64,000 nucleotides of DNA, taken from Ochromonas danica (taxonomy: Eukaryota > Sar > Chrysophyceae > Chromulinales > Chromulinaceae). Under the pieces are notes generated by a model. It saw nothing but the letters and a program-made list of their open reading frames with translations, did not search any database and was not told the origin of the DNA. Shown in pieces: positions 44,537-54,553 of this stretch; the first letter of the stretch is position 1; the number at the start of each line of letters is the position of its first letter. The stretch is taken from assembly GCA_015146655.1 (NCBI GenBank), contig VKHL01000056.1:62001-126000 (forward strand). The letters run 5' to 3'. The translations under genes and the position numbers were made by a program.

Positions 44537-45781
44537 ATGGACTTCGAAAAGCGACTGCTAAACAATGAAGAGCAACTCAAGCTATTGAAAAAAGCAATTG
44601 AAGATATCTTTTCCTCCATGGATCACACCAATAAACAGATTCATCGTTTGGAAGGAGAGATCCCAAAGACTCTTGATTCCTCTGTTGCTGCCCATTTAGT
44701 GGATCAGTTGAAAGAGATGCGTATGGAGAAAGCAATCTTGACTCAACGCGAGGATCATTTGCGGCAAGAAGCAGCACAAACCAGAGAAGCGAACCTCTTC
44801 CTCTACAAGCTCTATCAACAGAAAGGAGGCGACTCTCCTGCCATGTCAGACGACACTAGCAGCCAGGAAGTCATTAACCTATTGAAAAAGAGCATGTCAT
44901 TCAATGAAATCGACGAAGAAGTTGTTCACCTCATGCATCAACGCTTCCCGGACCAAGTGTCCTTGATGATAATGGAGGGTAATGCTGGCTTTGCGGCCGA
45001 TATTTACAAGCAAACGCGTGCTTTGCCCTGTCTTGAGACAGAGAACCATCTGCAGCAACAAGGATATCGATTATGTAAACGAGTATTCATGAGCAATGAA
45101 GGGCTTCTTGCTTGTTTTAAGGACACTCAACCGTGCCTTTTGAAGGTACTAACCGAAGAGCAGTTCCATCAATTATTACAGTTCTCGAAAGAACTGAAAG
45201 CAACACAAGATATGCATTCGATAATTAGCTTCGAAATGTTCCATTTGCGTAATCAGCATTTCATCATAATGCCTCGCATGGTCTGTAGTGCAAGAGAACT
45301 GCCTTTGCCGTTGACCACTTCTTGTCTATCAGCTCTCTACAAGTCACTGTGTGAATCCTTGCATGGACTTCATAGTCTTGGGTGTGCGCATTTAAACGTG
45401 CAATTGTCCAGTTTGCTAATCTCTCAAGAGGGATTAATCTTGCTGGGTGATCTTGCTTCGATAAGGCCTTTTGGGGAATATTTGACCGCCTCCCCATCAA
45501 CTCCATTGCCAAAAGATTATCCGGGCAAACATGTGTACAATGACTATACAAAGGCTCATTCGAAAACGATGGGCAGTATCTATGTGACTGCTGAGACAGA
45601 TTGGTGGATGGCTGCAATGCTTTTGTTGGAAGTAGCTGGACAAGGTCGCTCGAATGTTGGAATAGGAGAGGATTGCGCCCCAACACAGATTGAGCTCATA
45701 GACAACCTGTGCAAGTGTCTACCATCAGAGATCGCGCAAGATTTGTTAGACAGACTTCATCTGCAACGCAAAAACGATTGA
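44537..45781 (+). CDS. Coiled-coil pseudokinase
   Basis: Single exon, 414 residues from the ATG at 44537. The N-terminal 110 residues are coiled coil. From about residue 170 the protein has kinase-fold character: a possible VAIK-like lysine (CLLKVL), an alpha-E helix (LYKSLCESLHGLHSLG), the catalytic loop CAHLNVQLSSLLIS in place of the HRDxKxxN loop, and LGDLAS in place of DFG. A WWMAAMLLLEVAG helix corresponds to alpha-F. The HRD aspartate is Asn and the loop Lys and Asn are Gln and Ser, so catalysis is unlikely. Probably a regulatory or scaffold protein. Family unknown; its 3' end is 100 bp from the convergent RUVBL1. Confidence 0.6.
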   Translation: MDFEKRLLNNEEQLKLLKKAIEDIFSSMDHTNKQIHRLEGEIPKTLDSSVAAHLVDQLKEMRMEKAILTQREDHLRQEAAQTREANLFLYKLYQQKGGDSPAMSDDTSSQEVINLLKKSMSFNEIDEEVVHLMHQRFPDQVSLMIMEGNAGFAADIYKQTRALPCLETENHLQQQGYRLCKRVFMSNEGLLACFKDTQPCLLKVLTEEQFHQLLQFSKELKATQDMHSIISFEMFHLRNQHFIIMPRMVCSARELPLPLTTSCLSALYKSLCESLHGLHSLGCAHLNVQLSSLLISQEGLILLGDLASIRPFGEYLTASPSTPLPKDYPGKHVYNDYTKAHSKTMGSIYVTAETDWWMAAMLLLEVAGQGRSNVGIGEDCAPTQIELIDNLCKCLPSEIAQDLLDRLHLQRKND

Positions 45782-45881
45782 ATTCCCAGTAATAATTTGA
45801 TGTTAATCAGAGGCTTTCCACAATAAAATGCTGTGCATTTTAACACTTAAAGCCTTCCAGCTGCTAACTCTAGAGAATTGT

Positions 45882-47371
<1,490 letters not shown>

Positions 47372-47586
47372 GTCCTTCTGGATGGTTTTCTTTTCAATTC
47401 TGCTGCCAACCAGAGCACAGCACGCAGCAGCAGTTTCGCACTTTTCGCGCGCAACACAATAATAGAACAATAAACACTCTGCCATTCTCTCCCACGCAAC
47501 GCAGTACTAACTGACAAGCCGCGGGGCAGTTCCCATTCAGTTGACAGACAAGAAAACGTTTCAGCAAGGAAGAGGGCGAATGGAGA

Positions 47587-49060
47587 ATGAGCACGATTAG
47601 GCATCCGAAATGGAAAGTCGTTCTCTGGGCTCCAGACACTGTGGAGCCCTCGATGCTTAGGTGAGTGCTGCTGTCTAACAGACTAACCACACGGTGGCCT
47701 CCACTGACCTCTTCTTCGCTTCCTCTGCTTCTGTTGTGGTGTGGTGACGGGCATGACAGAGTGCCCGTTGTCATTATCTTCTTCCTCCTTCTCTGGGCAG
47801 TGGATATTTGGGTGATGGATCGGCTGCGGATCCAGTACAGCCTCGTGCTCTCCGTCAAGTCTGGTGAGCTACGCTAAACTAAGCACACGTCACTCACTGC
47901 CCCATAAGTCATTCCCTTCTTCTAATGAATTACCTTTTTGTGTGACGGAATTGTCAGTCTCGCTCTCCGCCTTGTTCCTCATCCCTCTCCTGCTGCTCGC
48001 CGTCTACGCTGTCGTGATGACTTTCCTCTCGAACAGCCTGGGCTTCTCGATTGTCTCTGGAGTCACTGCCTTCTACCTCTCCATCGCCTTCTTGCACTTC
48101 ATGCCCTTCTCTCTCGGCGTTGACGGACGCATTGGCTTCTTCCGCCTCTTGCGCGCTGTTCTCTGGCCTTCTGCTGCCCCCGCCTTCCCTGAAGTGCTGC
48201 TAGCAGATGCACTAACGAGCTTGTCGAAAGTGCTCAAAGATCTGGGCACGTACTTTGTCGTCCTCTACGCCACGCTGAAAGGCATCCCAGTGATCGACTG
48301 CCACGACTCCGCCATGATCTTCTTAGCTTTCCTCGCCAGCCTACCCTTCTTGTAAGAACACCTCATCTCTTCTTCTTCTCTCCAGCCAATCTGATCGTTG
48401 AGGTGTGTGAAATAGGATTCGTGTGCGTCAGTGCTTTTTGCAGTTGGAAACATGTCCAGACTTCACAGCCAAGCTAATCGTGCTGGTCAACCTGGGCAAA
48501 TACTTGACAGCCTTCCCGCCCATCTGGATCACGGCGGTGAGCTCGTTAGGCTTTGTCTCACCCAACTTGCCGCAAATCCTCACCGTGGCGGCATTTCTCA
48601 ATTCTATCTACTCTTTTCTGGTAGTTCTTGTCTCTCTCTCTCTCTTTCTGCTTGTCCGAGTGTTCCAGTGACTGACTGACTCATTCACTCTCTGTGTGTG
48701 ATGTTCTGTTCTGTGTTGTTGTGGTTGTTGCAGTGGGACATCTTGATGGACTGGGGCCTGCTGGGCAACTTCTGTCGAGAAGGCCGATTACTGCGAAGGC
48801 CTCGCGGGGCGGTTAGCTGGCCAATCTACTTCTTCGCTGCCCTGGTCAACCTCGCTCTGCGCTTCTCCTGGACAATCAATCGCTGGCCTGGCTTCAGTCA
48901 GCTCCACTCCTCCGTCATTGTGCTGCTGATCGAGGTGGGAGAGGTTTGTCGGCGAGCACTGTGGAATGTCTTTCGCATCGAGTGGGAAGGCATCCAGCAG
49001 TGGGAGCGCGTCTCCACCAAAGAAGATCCTGCCAGCGAGAAGATTCGCACAGGCCCGTAG
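47587..49060 (+). CDS. EXS-domain membrane protein (ERD1/XPR1 family)
   Basis: Five exons: 47587-47660, 47760-47863, 47958-48351, 48416-48620, 48734-49060; introns 64-113 nt; 367 residues. Many hydrophobic segments. The N-terminus lacks the SPX domain of XPR1, so it resembles the short ERD1 type. EXS hallmarks are MDRLRIQYSLVL after the first membrane helix, LNLGKYLTAFPPIW-like motif (VLVNLGKYLTAFPPIW) and NSIYSFLWDILMDWGLLGN, then LRFSWTINRWPGF. Yeast Erd1 recycles phosphate and Golgi glycosyltransferases; XPR1 exports phosphate. Phosphate transport in the Golgi is therefore a fair inference. Confidence 0.85.
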
Positions 49061-49404
49061 AGAGAGAAGAGCAGTAGAGATCCATTCATTGTATAAACAC
49101 ATTCCTTCCCCTTCTTCTTTCGCAGTTCTCAGCCATTAGCTCAATAAAACACTAGATACTAGACTATTGGTGTGACATTGTCTACAAGCAGGAAACACAC
49201 GAAGAACATCGAACAACCAGGCAGGCTACAGTATCTACAGGGCATAGAGTGTCCACAGCACATCCGCGGACAAGGACAAAGCTGAGCAGTAGCAGCGAGG
49301 AGAAAGCAGAGGGCGGAGTCTGAGGACAGAGACTTAGGCGGGGAGGGGGAGATAGGGGAGGGTAGAGAGCAGAGGGTGTGGTTAAGAAAGGAGTGGTTGA
49401 TTTC
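49061..49404. other. Convergent intergenic region
   Basis: 344 bp between convergent genes; G/A-rich near 49320-49375 (3' flank of the RING gene). A candidate AATAAA polyadenylation word at 49142 follows the EXS gene. No other feature. Confidence 0.45.
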
Positions 49405-49647
49405 CTACGAGTCCTCCACCGCGGGGCACTGTCCGATATGCGCCATGGAGGCAAAGAGGTTCTTGCACTTCTTGCACTTCCCACCCGTGGCGAGCTTCAT
49501 GGCGCACTTCTTGCAGTAGACGTTGCACCTGCAGGGGAAGCACTCGTACTCTGCGGGGTGAGCGCAGATGATGCAGTTAACAGCCCGCGGGCCATCGCCA
49601 TCGTCCTGCGAAGACTGAGAATTCTGACGAACAATTTCTTCCTGCAT
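49405..49647 (-). CDS. Small RING-like zinc-finger protein
   Basis: 80 residues. After a short polar N-terminus, the Cys ladder runs CIICAHPAEYECFPCRC, then YCKKCAMKL and CKKCKNLF, a C3HC4/RING-like double zinc site close to the zf-C3HC4_3 type. It could be an E3 ubiquitin ligase or only the last exon of a longer one; no acceptor-linked upstream exon was convincing. The start ATG at 49647 is the only in-frame one. Confidence 0.7.
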   Translation of the reverse strand: MQEEIVRQNSQSSQDDGDGPRAVNCIICAHPAEYECFPCRCNVYCKKCAMKLATGGKCKKCKNLFASMAHIGQCPAVEDS

Positions 49648-50050
49648 GGGAGGGGGGCGGTCTGTTTCGCTGGGATGGAAAGGACTAACAGACTACTAAT
49701 TCCAGTCAAACACTAGACTCAAAATTGAGCGGCGCTGTTAACTTAACATCTCTGTTAACTTAACCTACCTTGTTAACTTAATCTGCCGTTAGTCCATCAG
49801 TTATCAATACTACAAGTATTAAATAAAGTTAATTAATTGGAACGCTTGAGAGGGAATAACATTAGTCTAGAAAGCATCCAATTCAGCGTAACAAAACCAT
49901 GCTATGGATTGTTGCCAATAAATCCTGCACAACCAGCAGCCCTAAGTGTTAACGCGGTACTAAATCAGTTATCAACATGTTAATAAATTAGACTTTCAAT
50001 CCGACTATGAACAAGGCAAAGTCAGTTAGTCAATATACAGAGGGGTCAGA
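49648..50050. other. AT-rich intergenic region
   Basis: About 400 bp, AT-rich, without a supported gene. It contains the GTTAACTTAA triple repeat (49737-49781) and scattered TTAATTAA/CTAG words. Confidence 0.5.
49737..49781. repeat. Three direct copies of GTTAACTTAA
   Basis: Copies begin at 49737, 49754 and 49772, spaced 17-18 bp, with similar flanks. Each contains the palindrome GTTAAC. Located 90-130 bp before the RING-protein ATG; could be tandem regulatory sites or a short satellite. Confidence 0.75.
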
Positions 50051-51352
50051 CTATGACCAGTTCTCCGCGTCATTCAAGCTAACCACTAGACCTGAAGTGC
50101 GAGCAGCAGAGGAAGCATCGCAGAAGGACAGAGGGCGTTTGAAGGGATGGAAAGGAGGGGAGACTTCTCGGTTGACGTGGTAGGAGATTATCTGATCGAT
50201 GAGACTGCGACTTACGTTAAGCTCTTGCCATTGATCTGTTTGTGTCTCAGCTGCTTGCGTCAGATTGCGCGCAACAAACTTGACGAATCTCGACGAGTAG
50301 CCAGCCACGCGAGCATCAGCACGACTTCGCCAAGAATTTTTCAACCCATTTGAGCTCACTGCGCAAGTCTGAGCTTCCTCTTGCTGGTGGTCAGCAGGCT
50401 CACTCGCACCACTGGATTGCTTCATCGGCCACGAGTCAAAGCCTGCGAGCCAACCTCTGCGTCGACGATCTAAAGGGCCAAAGTCCATTTCATTCGCACC
50501 AGCTGACACAATGACAAGGTCACTGCCGAGAGGGTGATCTGAGACCTCCAGGTTACCCAACAGGCTGGGAAGACTCTCGCCAGTCCACGAAACATTCTCT
50601 GCGGGCAGAAGCCAGAAGAAGCGAGCTGGCAGTTCCCGACTACCTCGCCGTCCCAAGAGACGTAATACCTTTTTCCACAAATTCTGCCAAGCAGGAGAAG
50701 CGGTCTCCTGCACGTGGAGGAAGCCTCTCTTCCACAACCACGTCCAGAGCAGGTAGTCAGTCTGATAGAGCAGCTGCTGCAGAAGAGAGCGAGTTGGTAA
50801 GATGGAATGAGGGAATGTGTCTCGCAAGCAGTGTGAGAGATCGCTCTCCTCCATGACAGTGTAGAGATCGTCTGGCAAGAGGTCGCGCAAAGTCGCCAAA
50901 TCTTGTTTCGCCGCCTCGGCGGATTTCTGCGCTGGGCGAAGCAGAAGCAGATGGTAGTGATAGCCAACACGCTGCGCTTCTCTTTGTGCTCGCAAGACAC
51001 TCTGCAGGGACTGCCAGCTGAGCTGGTCTGTGTAGTGGATGATGGCGTGGGAGGCGAAGCCGGGCAGGGACAGCGTCTGGTTGACCACCGCCCAGGCCTG
51101 ATTGAAATAGTTCACCCAGGCTGTTGGCGACGACTCCAAGTGAGCTGTGACGTTGAGGTTGACCAGGAACTCCTTCCACTTGTTCATCGTCTGCAGGACG
51201 TGCAAAGTGCTCGTGGCGGTGCGATTGCGAAACTCTTCTAAAGAGTCTTCCAAAGGGCTTCTAGAGACCTCACTGGCACCCGCTAAAGGCTGGCTGCAGG
51301 AAGCCAGAGAAAGAACGCTCAATAGCAGTACATATGGCACAAGCAACCTCAT
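50051..51352 (-). CDS. Secreted or lumenal protein, unrecognised
   Basis: 433 residues from the ATG at 51352, chosen because it begins a clear signal peptide (MRLLVPYVLLLSVLSLASC). The upstream open frame lacks an ATG. The mature part has several N-glycosylation sequons (NRT, NVT, NQT, NVS, NLT), a WKKVLRLLGRRGSRELPARF segment and no other membrane helix. I do not recognise the family. The only Cys-poor composition clue is a mixed alpha/beta pattern. Whether the last about 40 residues are coding or intron read-through is uncertain. Confidence 0.6.
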   Translation of the reverse strand: MRLLVPYVLLLSVLSLASCSQPLAGASEVSRSPLEDSLEEFRNRTATSTLHVLQTMNKWKEFLVNLNVTAHLESSPTAWVNYFNQAWAVVNQTLSLPGFASHAIIHYTDQLSWQSLQSVLRAQREAQRVGYHYHLLLLRPAQKSAEAAKQDLATLRDLLPDDLYTVMEESDLSHCLRDTFPHSILPTRSLLQQLLYQTDYLLWTWLWKRGFLHVQETASPAWQNLWKKVLRLLGRRGSRELPARFFWLLPAENVSWTGESLPSLLGNLEVSDHPLGSDLVIVSAGANEMDFGPLDRRRRGWLAGFDSWPMKQSSGASEPADHQQEEAQTCAVSSNGLKNSWRSRADARVAGYSSRFVKFVARNLTQAAETQTDQWQELNVSRSLIDQIISYHVNREVSPPFHPFKRPLSFCDASSAARTSGLVVSLNDAENWS

Positions 51353-51708
51353 CTCCGATGTCCAGTCATGAAAGTCAATAGTCTGCAACAACAACAAGAG
51401 GCAACAACAAGAGAAGCAGTTATTGTTGTATTGCGTGGGGGACGTGCTGATCAAGCGTACTGTACTGTGGACTAAGTCTTTACATTATACAGTAGTAGTC
51501 TACTTACAACACAAATGCACAACACACAGGTGCTAGTGTAGTAGGAGAGGATAGAACAATCTGTTGGGTGTGTACATTTTGTTTGTGTTCATGGTGTGTA
51601 AACTCTCTAGACTATTAACTATTAAGGGCAAGCAAATGCTAATTATGGGCAACTAGAAGGCAGGCACACAATAGGCGGCTTGCATACACTGCATTAGGAC
51701 CTTAACTG
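51353..51708. other. Intergenic, nothing recognised
   Basis: About 355 bp between two minus-strand genes. CAACAACAA repeats near 51390-51420 and CTAG-containing AT-rich sequence; no supported gene. Confidence 0.4.
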
Positions 51709-54045
51709 TCACTTGCCTTGCCCTCCTCCTCCTCTCGCTTTTCCTCTCTCCCCACCTGACGATGCATTGATAATCTGCAAATGACTTATAAAGTCGCGCG
51801 CTCTACCCTTTTCTTGCGCCTTGGAGAGAATCTTATGGAGATAGGTTGGATTGCTAAAATATGCCTGCCACTCATTTATCAATCGGTTCGTTTCAGTCGA
51901 GTCCACGTCATATTTCCTGCAGAGGTCGCGAAATCGCTGATCGGTCAGGCCATATTTCGCAAGCGTGTCGGATGTGTGCAGATCTCTCACCACGGTCAAC
52001 ATCTCGCGCATCTGTGTGCGATGGAGTTTAATCTCCGTGACGGTGGGGAAAATTCGCCCCGCCATCTGGGCCTCCCAATTCTCGTACAATGCTGCATCGT
52101 AAAGAGCATAATTGGCCTCATCTGCTTGCAAGATAGCTTCATAAAATGCCTGTATGACATCGAGAAAATCTTCTTGAGAGATCTGGTCCTCTTCCCAACG
52201 CCGTAATTGCTTCTCCAAAGCGGGGAGATCGAGAGCTGCCAGTGGGACATCATAGGCAACCAGACTGTTTGCTACAACCAGACTGAATGTTTCTCGATCC
52301 AGCATTACAGACTGCTTATTAACATCTTTTCTTGTCCGTAACGATCTTTCTAATCCACGAAATGTGGCTAAATCCTTCAACAAGGATGTCTTGATTGAGG
52401 AGAACAACTTCTCAACCTCGTACTTCGACACGGTCTGTCTCTCGGGAGAAGAGTATGGACTGACCAACAGCAGCTGCAGCAGACGTTCAAACGTCCCGAA
52501 AGGTTTGTTCGATACTTTGAGCTGCTCGGTCATGTAGCTCTCGAGGGCAGTCAAGGCGGCAGTTGCATCCGTCAAAGTCATCTGCTGGCTGCCCTTCTCG
52601 GCGAAGTGATCAGAAGAATAGATTGCAATGATCAGATCAGCCAGTTGCTGTGCTTCCTTTGTTGGTTGACCAGCAGCATCCAAGTAATCCGCCGAGGAGG
52701 CTTGTATTTTCGCCGGACCCTTGCAAAGGTTAAAGTGGCCGAATGTTGACGCGACAACTCTCGCCACGATTTGCACTAAATTAAGAGCTTCCCATTTTTC
52801 ACGAAGCAAGTGATCACATTCACGGACAGAGAGCGCAGTATCAAGTAAGCCATCAAAATAGGTGAAAACTAAGGGAAAGAACGTGCTTCCAGACATGGCG
52901 AGTAAGATCTCTTTGAAAATGGGAGAAGACAGAGTGGGCAGGAAAGAGGAAGTCTGCAAACCGCTGGCTTCGGAGAGACTACGTGGCTCGAAAGACAACT
53001 GTCTATAGGCTATCCATGCCATTGCGGCTAAGGAATGGGCTGCTAATGGCGAACAGTAAGTGCGCAGACTCTTCACAAGGAATCCAGCGAAGAGCAACGT
53101 CTCAGAGAAAGGTCTCCAGAAAGAGTAGATTGCCATGCTTTCCTTAGTGACCGGAGTCATGCGGCTGGCTCCATAAGGAGGAGGAAAGGAGCTTTCTTCC
53201 AAGCGTGCTAGTACTTTTTCAGGTGGCACTTCTATGGAAACCTCGTGATGCGAGGATTGCTTTCGTTCCTTCAAAGTCCTCTCCAGCAGCTGATAGCTCA
53301 TCCAGCCAACCACTCCGAGAGAAACTATGCCGCGCAAGGGATTAAATCGTAAAGGCATGGCCGCTGCCGCTATCACGGCTTCGTGTTTCCAAGAGCGGAA
53401 GGCGATGTGTTTCGCGGACGTGAGGAACAGCCACGGCAGGAAAACCTTCAGATACGCCTTGAGCTTCTCCAGTTCCACAGCTTCTTTTGGCAATAAGCGT
53501 GAGTAAAACGCAGTTTCCCTCGCAGCGGTGAGCAAGATGGCGTTTGTCTGGCGGTGGTTGTCCAGATGGACTTTGTTGTGGAACTGTTGGGCCTTGACAG
53601 AGAGCAACTGACACAGAAGACCTTCCTGGGGAGAAGGTGGCGGAAAGGCTGTCCATTGCTGCTTCTCCTTCAAGGAGATGGTGGTAAACGGCTCCTTGAA
53701 CCGTGTGATGTCGACATAATCCAAATCTTCGCTGTCCTCCTCGTCATCATCTGCGAGCACATCCAGATTGTCAAAGAATTCCATTATATCCTCGTAGGCC
53801 ACTGGGCGTGGGGATCCTATTCGCTGATTCACGGCCTCTGCAAAGCGATCTCTGAGTGTGAGATGGGCTTTCTTCCACTCCGCCAGCTGAGAGAGTTCCT
53901 GGTTGTCACAGACCTGCAGACGCTCTTCCAAGCTTTGCGGATAAAGTTCAGATCCATCCCAATTATCAACAAAATTCAGGATTAAGAAGCATCCTGTGAT
54001 CTCAACGAAAGATCGAGCAGCGCGAGCAGTTCTCGATATCGTCAT
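51709..54045 (-). CDS. Large protein of unknown function with membrane segments
   Basis: Single exon, 778 residues. An acidic stretch (DDDEEDSEDLDYVD, about 100) is followed by several hydrophobic helices: about 205-225 (FLPWLFLTSAKHIAF), 240-260 (IVSLGVVGWMSYQLL), 310-355 (TLLFAGFLVKSL, LAAMAWIAYRQL) and about 385-400. The second half is soluble, helical and rich in Leu and charged residues. It ends with a Gly-rich tail. No motif I can name. Possibly an organelle membrane scaffold. Its start ATG is clear, and the long open frame with protein-like composition supports it as real. Confidence 0.6.
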   Translation of the reverse strand: MTISRTARAARSFVEITGCFLILNFVDNWDGSELYPQSLEERLQVCDNQELSQLAEWKKAHLTLRDRFAEAVNQRIGSPRPVAYEDIMEFFDNLDVLADDDEEDSEDLDYVDITRFKEPFTTISLKEKQQWTAFPPPSPQEGLLCQLLSVKAQQFHNKVHLDNHRQTNAILLTAARETAFYSRLLPKEAVELEKLKAYLKVFLPWLFLTSAKHIAFRSWKHEAVIAAAAMPLRFNPLRGIVSLGVVGWMSYQLLERTLKERKQSSHHEVSIEVPPEKVLARLEESSFPPPYGASRMTPVTKESMAIYSFWRPFSETLLFAGFLVKSLRTYCSPLAAHSLAAMAWIAYRQLSFEPRSLSEASGLQTSSFLPTLSSPIFKEILLAMSGSTFFPLVFTYFDGLLDTALSVRECDHLLREKWEALNLVQIVARVVASTFGHFNLCKGPAKIQASSADYLDAAGQPTKEAQQLADLIIAIYSSDHFAEKGSQQMTLTDATAALTALESYMTEQLKVSNKPFGTFERLLQLLLVSPYSSPERQTVSKYEVEKLFSSIKTSLLKDLATFRGLERSLRTRKDVNKQSVMLDRETFSLVVANSLVAYDVPLAALDLPALEKQLRRWEEDQISQEDFLDVIQAFYEAILQADEANYALYDAALYENWEAQMAGRIFPTVTEIKLHRTQMREMLTVVRDLHTSDTLAKYGLTDQRFRDLCRKYDVDSTETNRLINEWQAYFSNPTYLHKILSKAQEKGRARDFISHLQIINASSGGERGKARGGGGQGK

Positions 54046-54553
54046 GGTTGAGAGTGAGCCTCTGCTTGTCGTCCAGATCTAGACCCTAGATCTAGACCCT
54101 AGGTCTAGGTCTGGGTCTGGGTTTATTCGTCTGGATCCTTTATCAACTTGCATGTCTGTACACCCCCCTATCGCAATCCTCTAATCTCTTACCCTAACCA
54201 TGCAGTCCAGTTCCAAAGTTCTGGATAGTTTAATCAACAAATGCTTGCTTGGTCTACCCTCGCGGAAGAAGATTAGTTTCGACGATAAATCTCTTATTTA
54301 GGTCCAAATGAATGTACAACAACGCATTATCTGTTACATCATCAGCGTCGATGAAGCGCGAACGAAGCAATTAGTGCTAGGCATTAACAGGACTATGACA
54401 CTTAACCATCCTATCAGTCTTACACAAAAAAACTCCTCTAGATTAGAACCACCAATCAGCAATATACAGCATCTTTCAGATAGAGAATCAATAATACAGA
54501 CACCACATCTCAGCTCACCGTCGAACCTTTCAGCCATTCTCACAGCAGAAAGC
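54046..54553. other. Intergenic, tandem CTAG array
   Basis: 508 bp between two minus-strand genes: 5' flank of the 778-residue gene and 3' flank of the exchanger. Contains the array at 54076-54123; otherwise unremarkable. Confidence 0.5.
54076..54123. repeat. TCTAGACC/GGTCTAGG hexamer-like array
   Basis: About 48 bp of near-tandem six-base units that drift from CTAGAC and CCTAGA to GGTCTA and GGTCTG. The left part is self-complementary. CTAG is frequent in gaps throughout the window, and this is its densest occurrence. Confidence 0.8.

Noticed and set aside
54076-54123. Interstitial telomere repeat
   Set aside because: Units are CTAG-type hexamers that drift; they do not match TTAGGG- or TTTAGGG-type telomere repeats.
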